Shown in pieces: positions 6,927 through 17,061 of a stretch of 64,000 nucleotides of DNA. The stretch's first letter is position 1, and every line of letters begins with the position of its first letter. Under the pieces are notes generated by a model. That model searched no databases and was not told the DNA's origin. It saw only the letters and a program-made list of their open reading frames with translations. This stretch comes from Endozoicomonas elysicola (GTDB lineage Bacteria > Pseudomonadota > Gammaproteobacteria > Pseudomonadales > Endozoicomonadaceae): the NCBI RefSeq assembly GCF_000710775.1, contig NZ_JOJP01000001.1:4698232-4762231 (forward strand), given 5' to 3'. A program made the position numbers and the translations under genes.

Positions 6927-9900
6927 ATGAAAGGCTACTCACTCCTCAAAAAGGGACTGGTTACCTTAGCCAGTGTCTTTTATTTATCATCCGCTACCCT
7001 AACCTGGGCTGATGATACGGACATCTATCTTCACAACCCAAATCTGGACAGCAGCGTTAAACCCAATGTCCTGTTTGTGCTTGATAACTCCGGTTCGATG
7101 GAGTGGACTGTAGACAAAGAGCAACCCCCGAAAGATGGGGAAAAATCCCGTATGGAAATTATGCAGGATGCATTTCGGGACATTATGGAGAGCTCTTCTG
7201 GACTGAATGTTGGCTTAATGAAACTCTGGGCAAGAGAAGGTGAGTCAAGCCAGCTCACCTATCCTGTTACTGATATAGATAAACCCATGGGCTCATCAAT
7301 TATTGTTGATGGTAGCCCTGAAATCGCTGAAAGTGCTGATGATGGTCATGAGACATCAAATGGGCAGGTTGTTCTCTCATCAGACTTCTTACCACTGGGT
7401 GGATTCAATATCAGCTCTTTAAGAGCCAAGGCTTTTTCAACTTCGGTATCATCCAGCATTTCTCAAACCAAAGATAATGCAGAGGGTATCAACTTTTTTG
7501 GGGGATTCAATTTCAAAGGTGATGAACTTGAGTTCAGCAGTAGCTCTGGCCATAGCATAAACGCCCTCTATTTCAGAGATCTTAACATTCCTGAAAACGC
7601 CGTTATAGACAGTGCTTTTGTAACCTTTACAGCCAGTCGTAAAAGTGAGTCTTCTGATGCGTATTTTAAAATTCTAGCGGAGCTGGATAAACGACCAGAT
7701 AACCTTGATGTTAACAGCTATTATTTTCGTAAAAAATCGAATGTAAAAATCGATTGGAGGTCTGATGAACGCTGGTATCAAGGTAATACCTATCAAACTG
7801 CCGATATTTCCGCACTTATCCAATCCATTTTAGACAGTCAGGAAGTCAACTTTCAGCCGGGAGAAGAGCTGGATAACCTGGCCCTTTTCTTTGAGTTTCA
7901 GAAAGGAGGTAAGCGTTACGCAGAAAAGTATTCCAGAGGCGAAAGTTACCGTGCAGCAAAGCTGGAGTTCAGTTATACCGTTCCAAATAATAAAGACAAC
8001 TATCTGACAGGCCTTCGATTCCAGACTCTGGGTATCCCACAAGGTGCAACAGTTAGCTCTGCCACCATTGATTTCACTGCCAGCGATAGCAATGATGAAG
8101 ACATAAGTCTGCAGGTCTGGGCCGGTCAGCCTGGAAGTACTCACAATGATGCATTCTCTGAAACGGGGTTTGACCTATCCAAACGTGCAAAGATTGGCCC
8201 CATTATCTGGACACCAGAGCCTTGGGTGAAAGGCACTTCTGAAAACCCGAATCGATACTCATTGGATGTAACATCTCTGATTCAACAGGTAGTCAATGAC
8301 ACTTCATGGTGTGGAAATAATCCCTCTACCTTCTATCTCAAACTCAACTCCGGTGAAGGACTTCGCCGAGCCTTCAGTTTTGATGGCAGTAGTGCTCTTC
8401 GCCCGAAGCTGAACGTTGAATACAGTGGTGGAGAAAATGGCTGCAGAAATGAGCTGATTAATACACGCATCCAGGCATCATCTCATGATGCTTATGAGGA
8501 CTTTAATAACAGTAACAAGGTTTATGATCTTCGGGATTATTTAATCGCCAAAGGCAGTAACAGGTCTTTAGTCGGCCTTCAGTACCAGAGGTTTCCAATC
8601 AAGAAAGATGCCCTGATTCTTGACGCCTGGCTGGAATTGACTGCGTACGATCACGATAATGGCTCAGCAACGATCAGGATTCAGGCAGAGGATACCGATA
8701 ACTCCAAACCCATTAAGCCAAGCAAGAGAGACCTGTCCAATCGAACCAAAACGACCAGTAAAGTCGACTGGACAGATAATAAATGGGTAAAAAATGTGAC
8801 ATACCGGTCTCCCGATATTAGTTCAATAATTCAGGAGGTTGTGAATAGACAAAGCTGGCAGGCAGGCAATAATCTGACACTGCTGGTATCTGCCACATCC
8901 GGCCTGAGAGAGATCATCAGTTTTAATAAAAATCCTTCACTTTCTCCCAGGCTCATCATTAAGGTTGCTTCTGGCGGCATTGATTCAGATAGCGGGTATA
9001 AAGTCAAAGATCACCTGATCACCCTGGTTGATAAAATGTATCCCAGTGGTGGTACACCTTTAACCCCTACCTTTTATGAAGCAGCAAAATATTTCCGGGA
9101 TGGCAAAAACTCTCACCCCAGCCCGATTAACAACGTGTGCCAGTCCAATTACACCGTGCTGCTTACCGATGGTGAAGCAAACTCCAGTGAAAGTGATGAC
9201 TGGAACAGAATCAATAGTCTTACCGGTGGATACAAACACCCTGATGGCCATACAACCCACTGCAAGAACGACTCTGGTCGGGAGGGAGAAAAATGTGCAC
9301 GAACCCTCTCTACCTGGTTAAACACCACCGACCTCAGTAAAGAAAGCGATATGCCTGGCACACAGAATGTGTTCACTCATACGATCGCTTTTGGCTTGAA
9401 GAACAACCAGACTGTTCAGAAATTCCTAAAAGACTTGGCGCATAACGGGGGGGGAGAATTTTATACGGCAGATAATGCGGCTGAGCTGGCTAAAGCGTTC
9501 AACAATATCATCACAGGTATTATTGAAGATGAATCCAGTTTTGTCAGTCCGGGCGTCACCGCAAATCAGTTTAATAACTCACGGCATTTGTCTCAGGTTT
9601 ATTACTCAGTATTCAAGCCATCTAAAACTGATCGCTGGCAAGGCAACCTAAAGCGCTACCAGTTGATTGAAGACCCTTCGGGTGCTGGCGGAGCACTGGA
9701 TGTCTACGACTCTAGGCCCGCTCTGGCAGTAGACAACAAAACTGGCTTCTTTAAAGAAGAAGCGTTCAGTTTCTGGAGTAACAAGGTTGATGGCCGTAAG
9801 GTTAATGAAGGTGGCGCTGGTGACAACATTCCTGATGCCAGCATTCGCAAGCTGTTTACTTATATGGGGAACAACCCCAAAGGCCAGGCGGTTAACCTGA

Positions 9901-11732
9901 ATAGCGCTGCACATAGGCTTCACAAGGATAATAAACAGATAGAAACACAGCATCTGGGCATATCTGAAAATGCACGCAGAAATGAGCTTCTGGACTGGAT
10001 CCGAGATCCAGGCACTTGGTATGGGGACCCCCTTCATTCAGTCCCGGCCCTGGCAACCTATAGCTGCTCTGTTCAGGAAAAGTACTGTCCTGAAAAAAAC
10101 CAGAAACTCGGTATATTCTTTGGTACTAACGACGGTTTCCTGCACTCCATCGATGCGAACACAGGGGCAGAAAATTTTGCCTTTATGCCGGCAGAGCTTC
10201 TTCCTAACCTGAATAAGCTGGAAGCTAATGCAACAACAAATCGAACCCCAGGTCACGGTCGACCCTATGGCATGGATGGCTCCGTCACGCTCTGGGTCAA
10301 TGATGTCAATAAGAATGGCGTAATCTGGGGTGGCTACGACACCTTAAACTATGACCAGAACAGTGACTTTTTAAGCAGTAAATCCATTAATAAAGATGAG
10401 TTTGTTTATGCCTATATCGGCATGCGCCGAGGCGGAAGAAGTTACTATGCGCTGGATATAACAACACCTGACTCCCCAAAATTACTGTGGTTTATCTCCG
10501 GTGGTGATAGTGGTTTTGAGAGGCTCGGACAAACCTGGGCAAAACCGGTAAAAACCAGGATAAAAATTGGCTCAACCATAAAGGATGTTCTTGTTTTCAG
10601 CGGTGGTTATGATGATAAAAGTCAGGATGAGGCCAGGCTTTATCAGACCGATACGATGGGTAATGCGATTTACATCGTGGATGCAAAAACAGGTCAACGA
10701 ATCTGGTCCGCAGGTAATGACACGGATACCAGTGCCAACCTGAAACTGAGCAAAATGAACTACAGCATCCCCGGTGGTGTTCGTGTTATTGATCTGGAAG
10801 GAGATGGGCTGGCAGACCAATTACTCTTTGCCGATGTTGGTGGTCAGGTCTGGCGACTGTTTATTAATAACTGCACATCAACCAATACCAGCGAATGCGC
10901 AGTTCCAAACTCTACTGCCATAAGCAATCTGGTGTGGCCAACCGACAGCGATGGTAATGGCAAATGGGATCGCCACGAAGGTATCTTCGCCTATATTGGC
11001 CCAGACCTGAAAAATCAGGATCAAATGGATGGAGGAAAAGAGCAGAGAACTCACTCCCGACGTTTCTTTGTTGAACCCGATGCTTCGCTGTTCAGGCTGA
11101 ATGGAGCTACCCATCTGGCACTTGCCATTGGTACCGGCAGCCGGCCTGATCCTCTGAGCCGGGTCAATGAAGATGTTAAGGACAGAGCCTATGTACTGGC
11201 ATCAACTGCTTATGCAAACCCTGTCGTCAATAAAGACAATGTTGGTAAAAAAGCAGTTCCTGCTCATAAACTGCTGAAACATGACAGTCAGGATACCCAG
11301 CTGTTCAATATCACCAATGAGATGCAGGCAACGGCAGAAGATGCATTTGGCAATACATTGTCTTCTGCCAGAAAAGGCTGGTTCCTTGACCTGGACTATC
11401 AGGAAAAGGTCATGACTGAGTCGGTTACCTTTGAAGAGGTGATTTACTTCAACACCTACCTGCCATCCGATGAGGTTTCAGCGAGCTGTAACCCAGTGGC
11501 AGGTAAAGCCAGAGCGTACTCTGTAGATCTTCTGACCGGCAAACCTGCTGATAGCGATCTGACGAATCCTGAGGACCGTTACAAGGAGCTGGCGAACAGT
11601 GGGCTTCCACCCACTACCAGTATTCTGTTCCCGGAAGGCAGTAAAGATGCACTGGTCTGTGTAGGCGCTGAATGTGACCCACTGGAAATCGGGGATGATA
11701 AGCAAACCACTTATTGGCGACAGGTTCGCTAG
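6927..11732 (+). CDS. pilY1: PilY1-type pilus tip adhesin with VWA domain split by three beta-sandwich repeats, set B
   Basis: This 1601-residue protein has a signal peptide (1-28, ending TWA). A von Willebrand A fold begins with the metal-site motif D53-x-S55-x-S57 in LFVLDNSGSME. The fold is interrupted after about residue 140 and resumes near residue 690 with GGTPLTPTFYEAAKYF and TVLLTDGEAN. The insert holds three repeats (about 211-352, 357-502 and 545-685), each opening with a 'L.F..L.IP..A.I..A...FTA' pattern and later carrying W-x(4)-W, 'DISS(L/I)IQ.V' and a final beta strand; these resemble CBM96/DNRLRE-like beta-sandwich modules. The C-terminal half is the PilY1 beta-propeller, with a calcium loop D1289-x-E-x-D-G-x-x-D1297. 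Family PilY1 acts as adhesin, mechanosensor and assembly factor at the pilus tip. Confidence 0.92.
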   Translation: MKGYSLLKKGLVTLASVFYLSSATLTWADDTDIYLHNPNLDSSVKPNVLFVLDNSGSMEWTVDKEQPPKDGEKSRMEIMQDAFRDIMESSSGLNVGLMKLWAREGESSQLTYPVTDIDKPMGSSIIVDGSPEIAESADDGHETSNGQVVLSSDFLPLGGFNISSLRAKAFSTSVSSSISQTKDNAEGINFFGGFNFKGDELEFSSSSGHSINALYFRDLNIPENAVIDSAFVTFTASRKSESSDAYFKILAELDKRPDNLDVNSYYFRKKSNVKIDWRSDERWYQGNTYQTADISALIQSILDSQEVNFQPGEELDNLALFFEFQKGGKRYAEKYSRGESYRAAKLEFSYTVPNNKDNYLTGLRFQTLGIPQGATVSSATIDFTASDSNDEDISLQVWAGQPGSTHNDAFSETGFDLSKRAKIGPIIWTPEPWVKGTSENPNRYSLDVTSLIQQVVNDTSWCGNNPSTFYLKLNSGEGLRRAFSFDGSSALRPKLNVEYSGGENGCRNELINTRIQASSHDAYEDFNNSNKVYDLRDYLIAKGSNRSLVGLQYQRFPIKKDALILDAWLELTAYDHDNGSATIRIQAEDTDNSKPIKPSKRDLSNRTKTTSKVDWTDNKWVKNVTYRSPDISSIIQEVVNRQSWQAGNNLTLLVSATSGLREIISFNKNPSLSPRLIIKVASGGIDSDSGYKVKDHLITLVDKMYPSGGTPLTPTFYEAAKYFRDGKNSHPSPINNVCQSNYTVLLTDGEANSSESDDWNRINSLTGGYKHPDGHTTHCKNDSGREGEKCARTLSTWLNTTDLSKESDMPGTQNVFTHTIAFGLKNNQTVQKFLKDLAHNGGGEFYTADNAAELAKAFNNIITGIIEDESSFVSPGVTANQFNNSRHLSQVYYSVFKPSKTDRWQGNLKRYQLIEDPSGAGGALDVYDSRPALAVDNKTGFFKEEAFSFWSNKVDGRKVNEGGAGDNIPDASIRKLFTYMGNNPKGQAVNLNSAAHRLHKDNKQIETQHLGISENARRNELLDWIRDPGTWYGDPLHSVPALATYSCSVQEKYCPEKNQKLGIFFGTNDGFLHSIDANTGAENFAFMPAELLPNLNKLEANATTNRTPGHGRPYGMDGSVTLWVNDVNKNGVIWGGYDTLNYDQNSDFLSSKSINKDEFVYAYIGMRRGGRSYYALDITTPDSPKLLWFISGGDSGFERLGQTWAKPVKTRIKIGSTIKDVLVFSGGYDDKSQDEARLYQTDTMGNAIYIVDAKTGQRIWSAGNDTDTSANLKLSKMNYSIPGGVRVIDLEGDGLADQLLFADVGGQVWRLFINNCTSTNTSECAVPNSTAISNLVWPTDSDGNGKWDRHEGIFAYIGPDLKNQDQMDGGKEQRTHSRRFFVEPDASLFRLNGATHLALAIGTGSRPDPLSRVNEDVKDRAYVLASTAYANPVVNKDNVGKKAVPAHKLLKHDSQDTQLFNITNEMQATAEDAFGNTLSSARKGWFLDLDYQEKVMTESVTFEEVIYFNTYLPSDEVSASCNPVAGKARAYSVDLLTGKPADSDLTNPEDRYKELANSGLPPTTSILFPEGSKDALVCVGAECDPLEIGDDKQTTYWRQVR

Positions 11733-11811
11733 GATGTCCCCAACTCATTGAATAAGTCCGGGTGGAGACCACCCAGAATAATGACAGACTCCAAAATTCG
11801 AGACGCGTGAA

Positions 11812-12255
11812 ATGAACCGCTATAAAGGATTTACACTGATCGAGCTCATGATTGCTGTGGCAGTACTGGGTATTCTCGCCGCAATCGCCATTCCCAGTTA
11901 CAGACAGTATATAGAGGATGGCGCAGTCGCCGATGCCCAGGCATCTCTTATGGGACTGGCCAATGCCATGGAGCGACACAGAGCTCAAAATGGCAGTTAC
12001 CTTGGTGCTGCTACCGATGCTGATAACAATGGTGCCAGTGATAATACCGGTACACCGGGCATCTACCATCAACAGAGTCCGGAGTCCGGTGCAGCATTCT
12101 TTAACCTGACCATCAGTGCAGCTACCGCCAATAGCTATACCCTGACGGCTACGGCTACAGAAACCTCTCCCGCCTGGAATGACAGCGCTGAGGCCTCAAC
12201 CATTACCTTGACATCCGTTGGAACTCGCGGAGGGACATTACCCGAAGCCTGGTAA
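11812..12255 (+). CDS. pilE: PilE-like type IV pilin
   Basis: This 147-residue prepilin has a six-residue leader (MNRYKG), then [20 protein letters not shown] with Glu5, followed by [18 protein letters not shown], the classic pattern of PilE-type pilins. It closes the set B operon after an 80-base gap from pilY1, the same position as pilE in the Pseudomonas aeruginosa minor pilin operon. No disulfide loop is visible at the C-terminus because cysteines are absent, which departs from most PilE/PilA pilins. It is likely a minor pilin rather than the main fibre subunit, judging by its place next to pilVWXY. Confidence 0.88.
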   Translation: MNRYKGFTLIELMIAVAVLGILAAIAIPSYRQYIEDGAVADAQASLMGLANAMERHRAQNGSYLGAATDADNNGASDNTGTPGIYHQQSPESGAAFFNLTISAATANSYTLTATATETSPAWNDSAEASTITLTSVGTRGGTLPEAW

Positions 12256-12547
12256 TCCACTGACTTTGAATTGGAAATCAATGTGATGGGCTGATTGAGT
12301 CAGTTCATCACTCTCAATATTATCTACCTCATACACCGTGAAATCCCAGAGCACCCGAACACCTTCGAACAATGGTTTACTGTTCACCCATTAAACCAGT
12401 CAAATATCCGTCACCCCTCAAACAAGCGAGAAATAAGGCATCTCTTGTGCTCAGTCTACCACTGACAGGAAAACATCAAATCATGAATTAGTATTAATCA
12501 GATAAAGATATTTAAAAACAGGATTTTTTAATCAGGAAGATTACATC

Positions 12548-13279
12548 ATGCTGGAGTCTGTAGATCCACTACTGGTAGCCTATTTACCAAAAGATATTCG
12601 TTCATCCTTGTTTCCTTATGCCAGTGTGAGTCTGGCTTCGTTAATGTTGAATCTGGTCATTGGCTATATTCTCTCTAGTTTAATTGGCATTCACTTTCGC
12701 AAGTATTCAACGGCTTTTGGTAACAGAAAAGATTTTTCCCGACTGTTTCCAATACTCATGCTCTCGGTGATACTCATCATTACCGTTGTTAAAGCGTCTC
12801 TGGCTCTGGCGCTTGGTCTTGTTGGTGCCTTGTCTATAGTACGCTTTCGAACCCCTATTAAAGAGCCGGAAGAGCTGGTCTATCTCTTCCTGAATATCGG
12901 TCTGGCAATAGCGCTGGGGGCAGGTCAAACCTTTGCCGCCATTACGGCATGTGCGGTTATCCTGATATTGATTGCTGTTTCTAAAAAACGAATGGCTCGC
13001 TCATTACAGGAACAAGGCTTATTTCTTTCCATTAGTTACTCCGTTGAAGAAACTACCTCAAGAGAAACCATTCTCTCTGATTTAAAAAATATATTAACTA
13101 ACCACGTTTTAAGAATGGATTTGAGTCGTCTGGATTTTTCCAACTCAAAAGTAGACGCGCTATTTTTTATTAATGTACATACCGCCGAGGAACTGGATTC
13201 TATAATTTTTGATCTGAATAAAAAGTTCCACCAGGTTCAGGTTTCCATTCTGGAACAGAATGATATTTCAGGACTATAG
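12548..13279 (+). CDS. DUF4956 family membrane protein
   Basis: This 243-residue inner-membrane protein has about four hydrophobic helices in residues 28-155. The signature VGALSIVRFRTPIKEPEEL and the following LFLNIGLAIALGAGQ are, in my recognition, diagnostic of the DUF4956 family. A soluble C-terminal domain of about 85 residues follows and should face the cytoplasm. An AGGA Shine-Dalgarno lies 10 to 13 bases before the ATG. The function is unknown; family members commonly stand beside VTC-domain and CotH genes, and here it is followed 2 bases later by a CotH-like gene and then a VTC gene, so a role in a polyphosphate-linked envelope process is inferred. Confidence 0.85.
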   Translation: MLESVDPLLVAYLPKDIRSSLFPYASVSLASLMLNLVIGYILSSLIGIHFRKYSTAFGNRKDFSRLFPILMLSVILIITVVKASLALALGLVGALSIVRFRTPIKEPEELVYLFLNIGLAIALGAGQTFAAITACAVILILIAVSKKRMARSLQEQGLFLSISYSVEETTSRETILSDLKNILTNHVLRMDLSRLDFSNSKVDALFFINVHTAEELDSIIFDLNKKFHQVQVSILEQNDISGL

Positions 13280-13281
13280 CG

Positions 13282-15663
13282 ATGAAGCTTCGCCTGGATC
13301 GTCAAGCCCATATTATCTCTAAACGCGAGAAGCGGTTTATATGGATTGGTATCTTCTGCATTGCAATCCTTCTGATTCCGTCTCTTGATATAGCAAGAAC
13401 ATTATTGATTCAGGGTGGCTATCGCTCCCTGCATACCAACCCTCAAGATCGTATTCTGCAGCTTATTCATGATGTAAAAGATGCCCCCGCAAAGTTGATT
13501 ACTGCGGAACGAGATATTCCGGAGTTAAGGCTGGACATCAAATACAAAGAGTGGCAAAAGCTGGTTGATGATCGACAAACCGCATTAGCCGATGGCTTGA
13601 TACCAGAATCGCGCCAATATGCAAAAGGAACCCTCTATTTTCAACAGTCACATTATGACGTTGATTTAAGACTTCAGGGTGATCTGCTTGATCATGTTAA
13701 AGGTCAGGATCGCTGGTCACTTCGCCTTGAGCTGAAAAAAGACAAGGCCATCTTTTCTACATCCCGCTTTGCGCTGGTCAGTTCTAATGTCCGCTCCCAT
13801 CAGGGTCCTGAGTTATTCCGCCAAACGATGCGTATTGCCGGGTTTGATATCCTCTCCCCCCAACACTTTCCTGTTAATGTCATGGTCAATGGCGATGATT
13901 GGGGCGTAATGCTACTTGAGCAAGCTTTTGGTCAAAACCTGCTGGCAACCAATAATCGTACAGAAGGGCTTATCGTTCGGCTGGACCTGCTGGATGAAAG
14001 CATCGATAGCCAAGGTCAACGATTGCGGGAATTAAAGCCCAGGGTCATTCAAAGAAAAAAGATTCTCAAAAAAGAAGAGATGGCACGACAACGGCTGATT
14101 GCCCTTGCGCTGATAAGTGACTTTATCAATGATAAACGCCCTGCCAGTGACGTTTTCGATGTCGAAAAACTGGGGCAATATCTGGCGACTGTAGATATCT
14201 GGGGAGCCTGGCATGCACTGACATGGAACAATTGGCGCTGGTATTACAACCCTCACACAGCAAGACTTGAACCAATACAAAGTGATGTCGCCGTTTCACC
14301 CGCCAGGCACTTCTGGTTAATGAAACAACCCAGTAAACATTCACTGATCAGTAAAAAAATGCTGTCAGACCCCAAAGTCAGTAAAAGCCATGAGCGGGCA
14401 TTGCAACATCTGAAAAAAGTGATCGACTCCGGATCTCTCTTTGAAAAGCTTGAGGATGTTCAGAAAAAGTACAGCCGAATGCTTCATGCAAGCGTCCCCT
14501 TTCTTGGTCAATATAACTTCCAGTTAATGAAAGAGCAGGCTGACTGTTTAGGTAGTGAGTATCAAACACCACCCTGCTCTGGTTTTCGAGAGCTGAGCAG
14601 CGATCTTCACTTACCAATGCAGGCCATGTCCTCTCTGTTCCAGCCACCAGGTGACATAGAGCCTCTCAGTTTTATTCCCAGGCCCGATAGATCAACCAGT
14701 TTGATTAAATACCCATTCATCAAGCAAACCGATGACTCCTGGGAAATTCAATCAGGCAACTGGAAGGTTGAGGACTATCTGGTTACTCCAGACAACTGGG
14801 AGGTCCGTATTCAACCAGACACACGTCTGGAATTCTCAGAAAGTGCTGGTCTGATGGTTTTTGGTGAACTGCAAGTCAATGGCAGTGAACAGAAGCCGGT
14901 TATATTCACCAAACAGCCCAACCATGGAAACTGGTCTGGGCTGGCAGTTTTTGGCACCACCCAGCGCAAAAACAGTAAAGTCAGTCATCTAAGAGTAAGT
15001 CATGCCAAAAGCCCTAAGCTTGGCTTATGGCAACCCCGTGGCGCTACTTACTTTGTAAATACAGAGCTTTCTACAAACCATCTGAAAATAAACGACAACT
15101 CATCAGAAGATGCTCTTAATATCATTAACAGCAACATTGAAGTCAGCTATTTAGAGGTATTGAACGCGCTATCCGATGGTTTTGACTGTGACTTCTGCAG
15201 GGGGACAGTCAATGAGAGCCGTTTCACAAATATTGGATTAGTTTCGGGCGGCGATGCAATTGATACCAGTGGCTCGGTATTTCTGGTAAAAAACAGCAAC
15301 TTTAACCTGGTCAGCGACAAGGCTATTTCAGCCGGGGAAAACAGTCGCCTGACCATTGAAGACAGCACAATAACAAACAGCAACATCGCTATTGTTGCGA
15401 AAGACCGCTCAGAAGTAACTGCTAATCGAGTAATGCTTGAGAATATTAAAGAGTTCTCTCTCATGAGTTACACCAAAAAAGGAATTTTTGGGCCTGCCAG
15501 ACTCCATGCCAATGATATACATTGCCTTCAATTCTCCTGTAAAAGCAAAGCACTCGTAGAAAAAGGCAGCGTATTATTACTTGATGGGGTTGAGATCAAT
15601 AGTAAAAATGTCAATGTAAAAGCCCTGTATAAAGGCATAATGAAATCGGACAAGCCAAAGTGA
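13282..15663 (+). CDS. CotH-like protein fused to a right-handed beta-helix
   Basis: This 793-residue protein starts with a cytoplasmic basic stretch and a membrane anchor (about 19-38). The rest is probably periplasmic. Residues about 79-390 resemble the CotH kinase-like family: DIPELRLDIKYKEWQ near the start, NVMVNGDDWGVMLLEQAF in the middle and NNWRWYYNPHTARLEPIQSD, in which the final Asp should sit at the metal site. The second half (about 510-780) has short repeated strand patterns (for example VFGELQVNG, KPVIFTK, WSGLAVFG) typical of a parallel beta-helix. CotH proteins of spore formers phosphorylate coat proteins; the bacterial envelope homologues are poorly known. The stop overlaps the VTC gene start (GTGA). 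Confidence 0.75.
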   Translation: MKLRLDRQAHIISKREKRFIWIGIFCIAILLIPSLDIARTLLIQGGYRSLHTNPQDRILQLIHDVKDAPAKLITAERDIPELRLDIKYKEWQKLVDDRQTALADGLIPESRQYAKGTLYFQQSHYDVDLRLQGDLLDHVKGQDRWSLRLELKKDKAIFSTSRFALVSSNVRSHQGPELFRQTMRIAGFDILSPQHFPVNVMVNGDDWGVMLLEQAFGQNLLATNNRTEGLIVRLDLLDESIDSQGQRLRELKPRVIQRKKILKKEEMARQRLIALALISDFINDKRPASDVFDVEKLGQYLATVDIWGAWHALTWNNWRWYYNPHTARLEPIQSDVAVSPARHFWLMKQPSKHSLISKKMLSDPKVSKSHERALQHLKKVIDSGSLFEKLEDVQKKYSRMLHASVPFLGQYNFQLMKEQADCLGSEYQTPPCSGFRELSSDLHLPMQAMSSLFQPPGDIEPLSFIPRPDRSTSLIKYPFIKQTDDSWEIQSGNWKVEDYLVTPDNWEVRIQPDTRLEFSESAGLMVFGELQVNGSEQKPVIFTKQPNHGNWSGLAVFGTTQRKNSKVSHLRVSHAKSPKLGLWQPRGATYFVNTELSTNHLKINDNSSEDALNIINSNIEVSYLEVLNALSDGFDCDFCRGTVNESRFTNIGLVSGGDAIDTSGSVFLVKNSNFNLVSDKAISAGENSRLTIEDSTITNSNIAIVAKDRSEVTANRVMLENIKEFSLMSYTKKGIFGPARLHANDIHCLQFSCKSKALVEKGSVLLLDGVEINSKNVNVKALYKGIMKSDKPK

Positions 15664-16340
15664 CGGAACCACTGAGATTTGAAGTCAAGATTCCCATACC
15701 TGCAGCCCAGATGCAAAAGGTACTTCTCTGGCTAAAAACAAACCCTTTGCTCTTTTCGCAGCAATACAACCAAAGGTCCATTAACAGCCTTTACCTCGAC
15801 AGTTGCGGCCTCGCAAGGTATGAAGAAAACCTCAACGGCATCAGCGAACGTAAGAAAGTCCGTTTACGGTGGTACGGTGACGTTCAGGATGCAAGCACAG
15901 CTAAACTTGAGTTCAAACTGCGAAAGTCCGGAAAAGGGAAAAAAATACTATTTAAAGCTCCTCTTAACCTTACTTCAGAAAATTTCAGCTGGCGTACCGC
16001 CCTGCATGATTGTTATTCGCAACTGCCTGACAAAGGTCAGATATATCTGGGTAATGGCATCATGCCCATACTGATCTGTCGCTATCAGCGGGAATATTTC
16101 ATTTCTGCCTGTCAGAAAATCAGAGCGACCATTGATAGTGAGATTGAAGTTTTTGACCAGCGATACAGTGACCGACTCAATATATCCAAACCACAGTCAT
16201 TAGGTCATTACTATCTTCTGGAACTGAAAGCCAATGAAGGTTTTGAAAATGAGCTTTCAGACTTGATTGCTTCATGCCCCCTGCGTCCATCCAGACATTC
16301 AAAGTACGTAAACAGTATTAGAAAACTGATCTGGAAGTAA
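15660..16340 (+). CDS. VTC-domain polyphosphate polymerase-like protein
   Basis: This 226-residue protein is almost entirely one VTC tunnel-fold domain, which in yeast Vtc4 makes polyphosphate from ATP. The expected basic and acidic tunnel residues are visible: K10 in FEVKI, R68 and R70 in VRLRW, E84 and K86 in LEFKL, R144 in RYQRE, D159 in ATIDSE, E188 and K190 in LELK, and K215 in RHSKYV. The full set suggests an active enzyme. The start is GTG at 15660 overlapping the stop of the CotH-like gene, so translation is coupled. No SPX or membrane segment is present, so the DUF4956 partner probably supplies the membrane link. This is inference. Confidence 0.85.
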   Translation: MTEPLRFEVKIPIPAAQMQKVLLWLKTNPLLFSQQYNQRSINSLYLDSCGLARYEENLNGISERKKVRLRWYGDVQDASTAKLEFKLRKSGKGKKILFKAPLNLTSENFSWRTALHDCYSQLPDKGQIYLGNGIMPILICRYQREYFISACQKIRATIDSEIEVFDQRYSDRLNISKPQSLGHYYLLELKANEGFENELSDLIASCPLRPSRHSKYVNSIRKLIWK

Positions 16341-17061
16341 TTACACTCATAACAGTAATAGCAACGAAACTAAACGATGCGGTGATTTATCACATCCAAT
16401 AGCCATATCACCACCATATGGCAAATTTGCTACCTGAAGGTATTGTTCTATCACGGCTTCTTGAATAATGTTGAACAGCAAAAATTTACTTTTCATATTG
16501 AGCTGATGGTGCCTGAAAAAATCAGGAACAGAGCACACTTCAGTATCATTTAAATTCAACACATCACGATTTTTTCATGAACCACCAGGCGACAAACTTG
16601 TGTTGTCTGCACGATGTCTGGTGATACCACCACTGTTGACCTGAGAAACCTTTGAATATAAAGCGATCCAGCCTTCCGAAAACCCGCTTGTTGCAAAGCC
16701 CTATAGAAGGCTGACCCTCCCCCAATGGAAAAAATTGCTATGCCTCTGCCAGACAGCATTAACAGTGTCTCCGCAACCGCTGTTATTGAAACCAGAGAAA
16801 TTGCAAAATTTCTAGTAAGAGTCCACAGAGAATTCGTACTGAACAACTTAAATCTTTCAATTAATTTCGTTCTGGGAATGTGATACTACGTCACTCTAAT
16901 TAATATATCAATGTATATTCAAACAACACGCATATAAAAATACTATTTTTATTTTTAAACATATGACATTTAAAAATAAATTATTATTAAATATCCATAG
17001 AAAATATATGGAAAAAAACTAAAATAAAAACAATTCAATATTTAATCAGTCATAAAATATC
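16341..17061. other. Long gene-poor region ahead of the 2285-residue gene
   Basis: These 721 bases hold no gene I can support. A small palindrome (GCCATAT, 7-base spacer, ATATGGC) lies at 16402-16422. A minus-strand frame at 16556-16846 encodes about 96 residues with no recognisable domain and no good ribosome site. From about 16870 to 17061 the sequence becomes extremely AT-rich, as often seen for promoters of acquired or H-NS-silenced genes. The ATG of the next gene has no Shine-Dalgarno match. Confidence 0.5.

Noticed and set aside
16556-16846. A 96-residue minus-strand frame ahead of the giant gene
   Set aside because: No Shine-Dalgarno and no recognisable family; it may be a decayed piece of a gene, but nothing supports it as coding.
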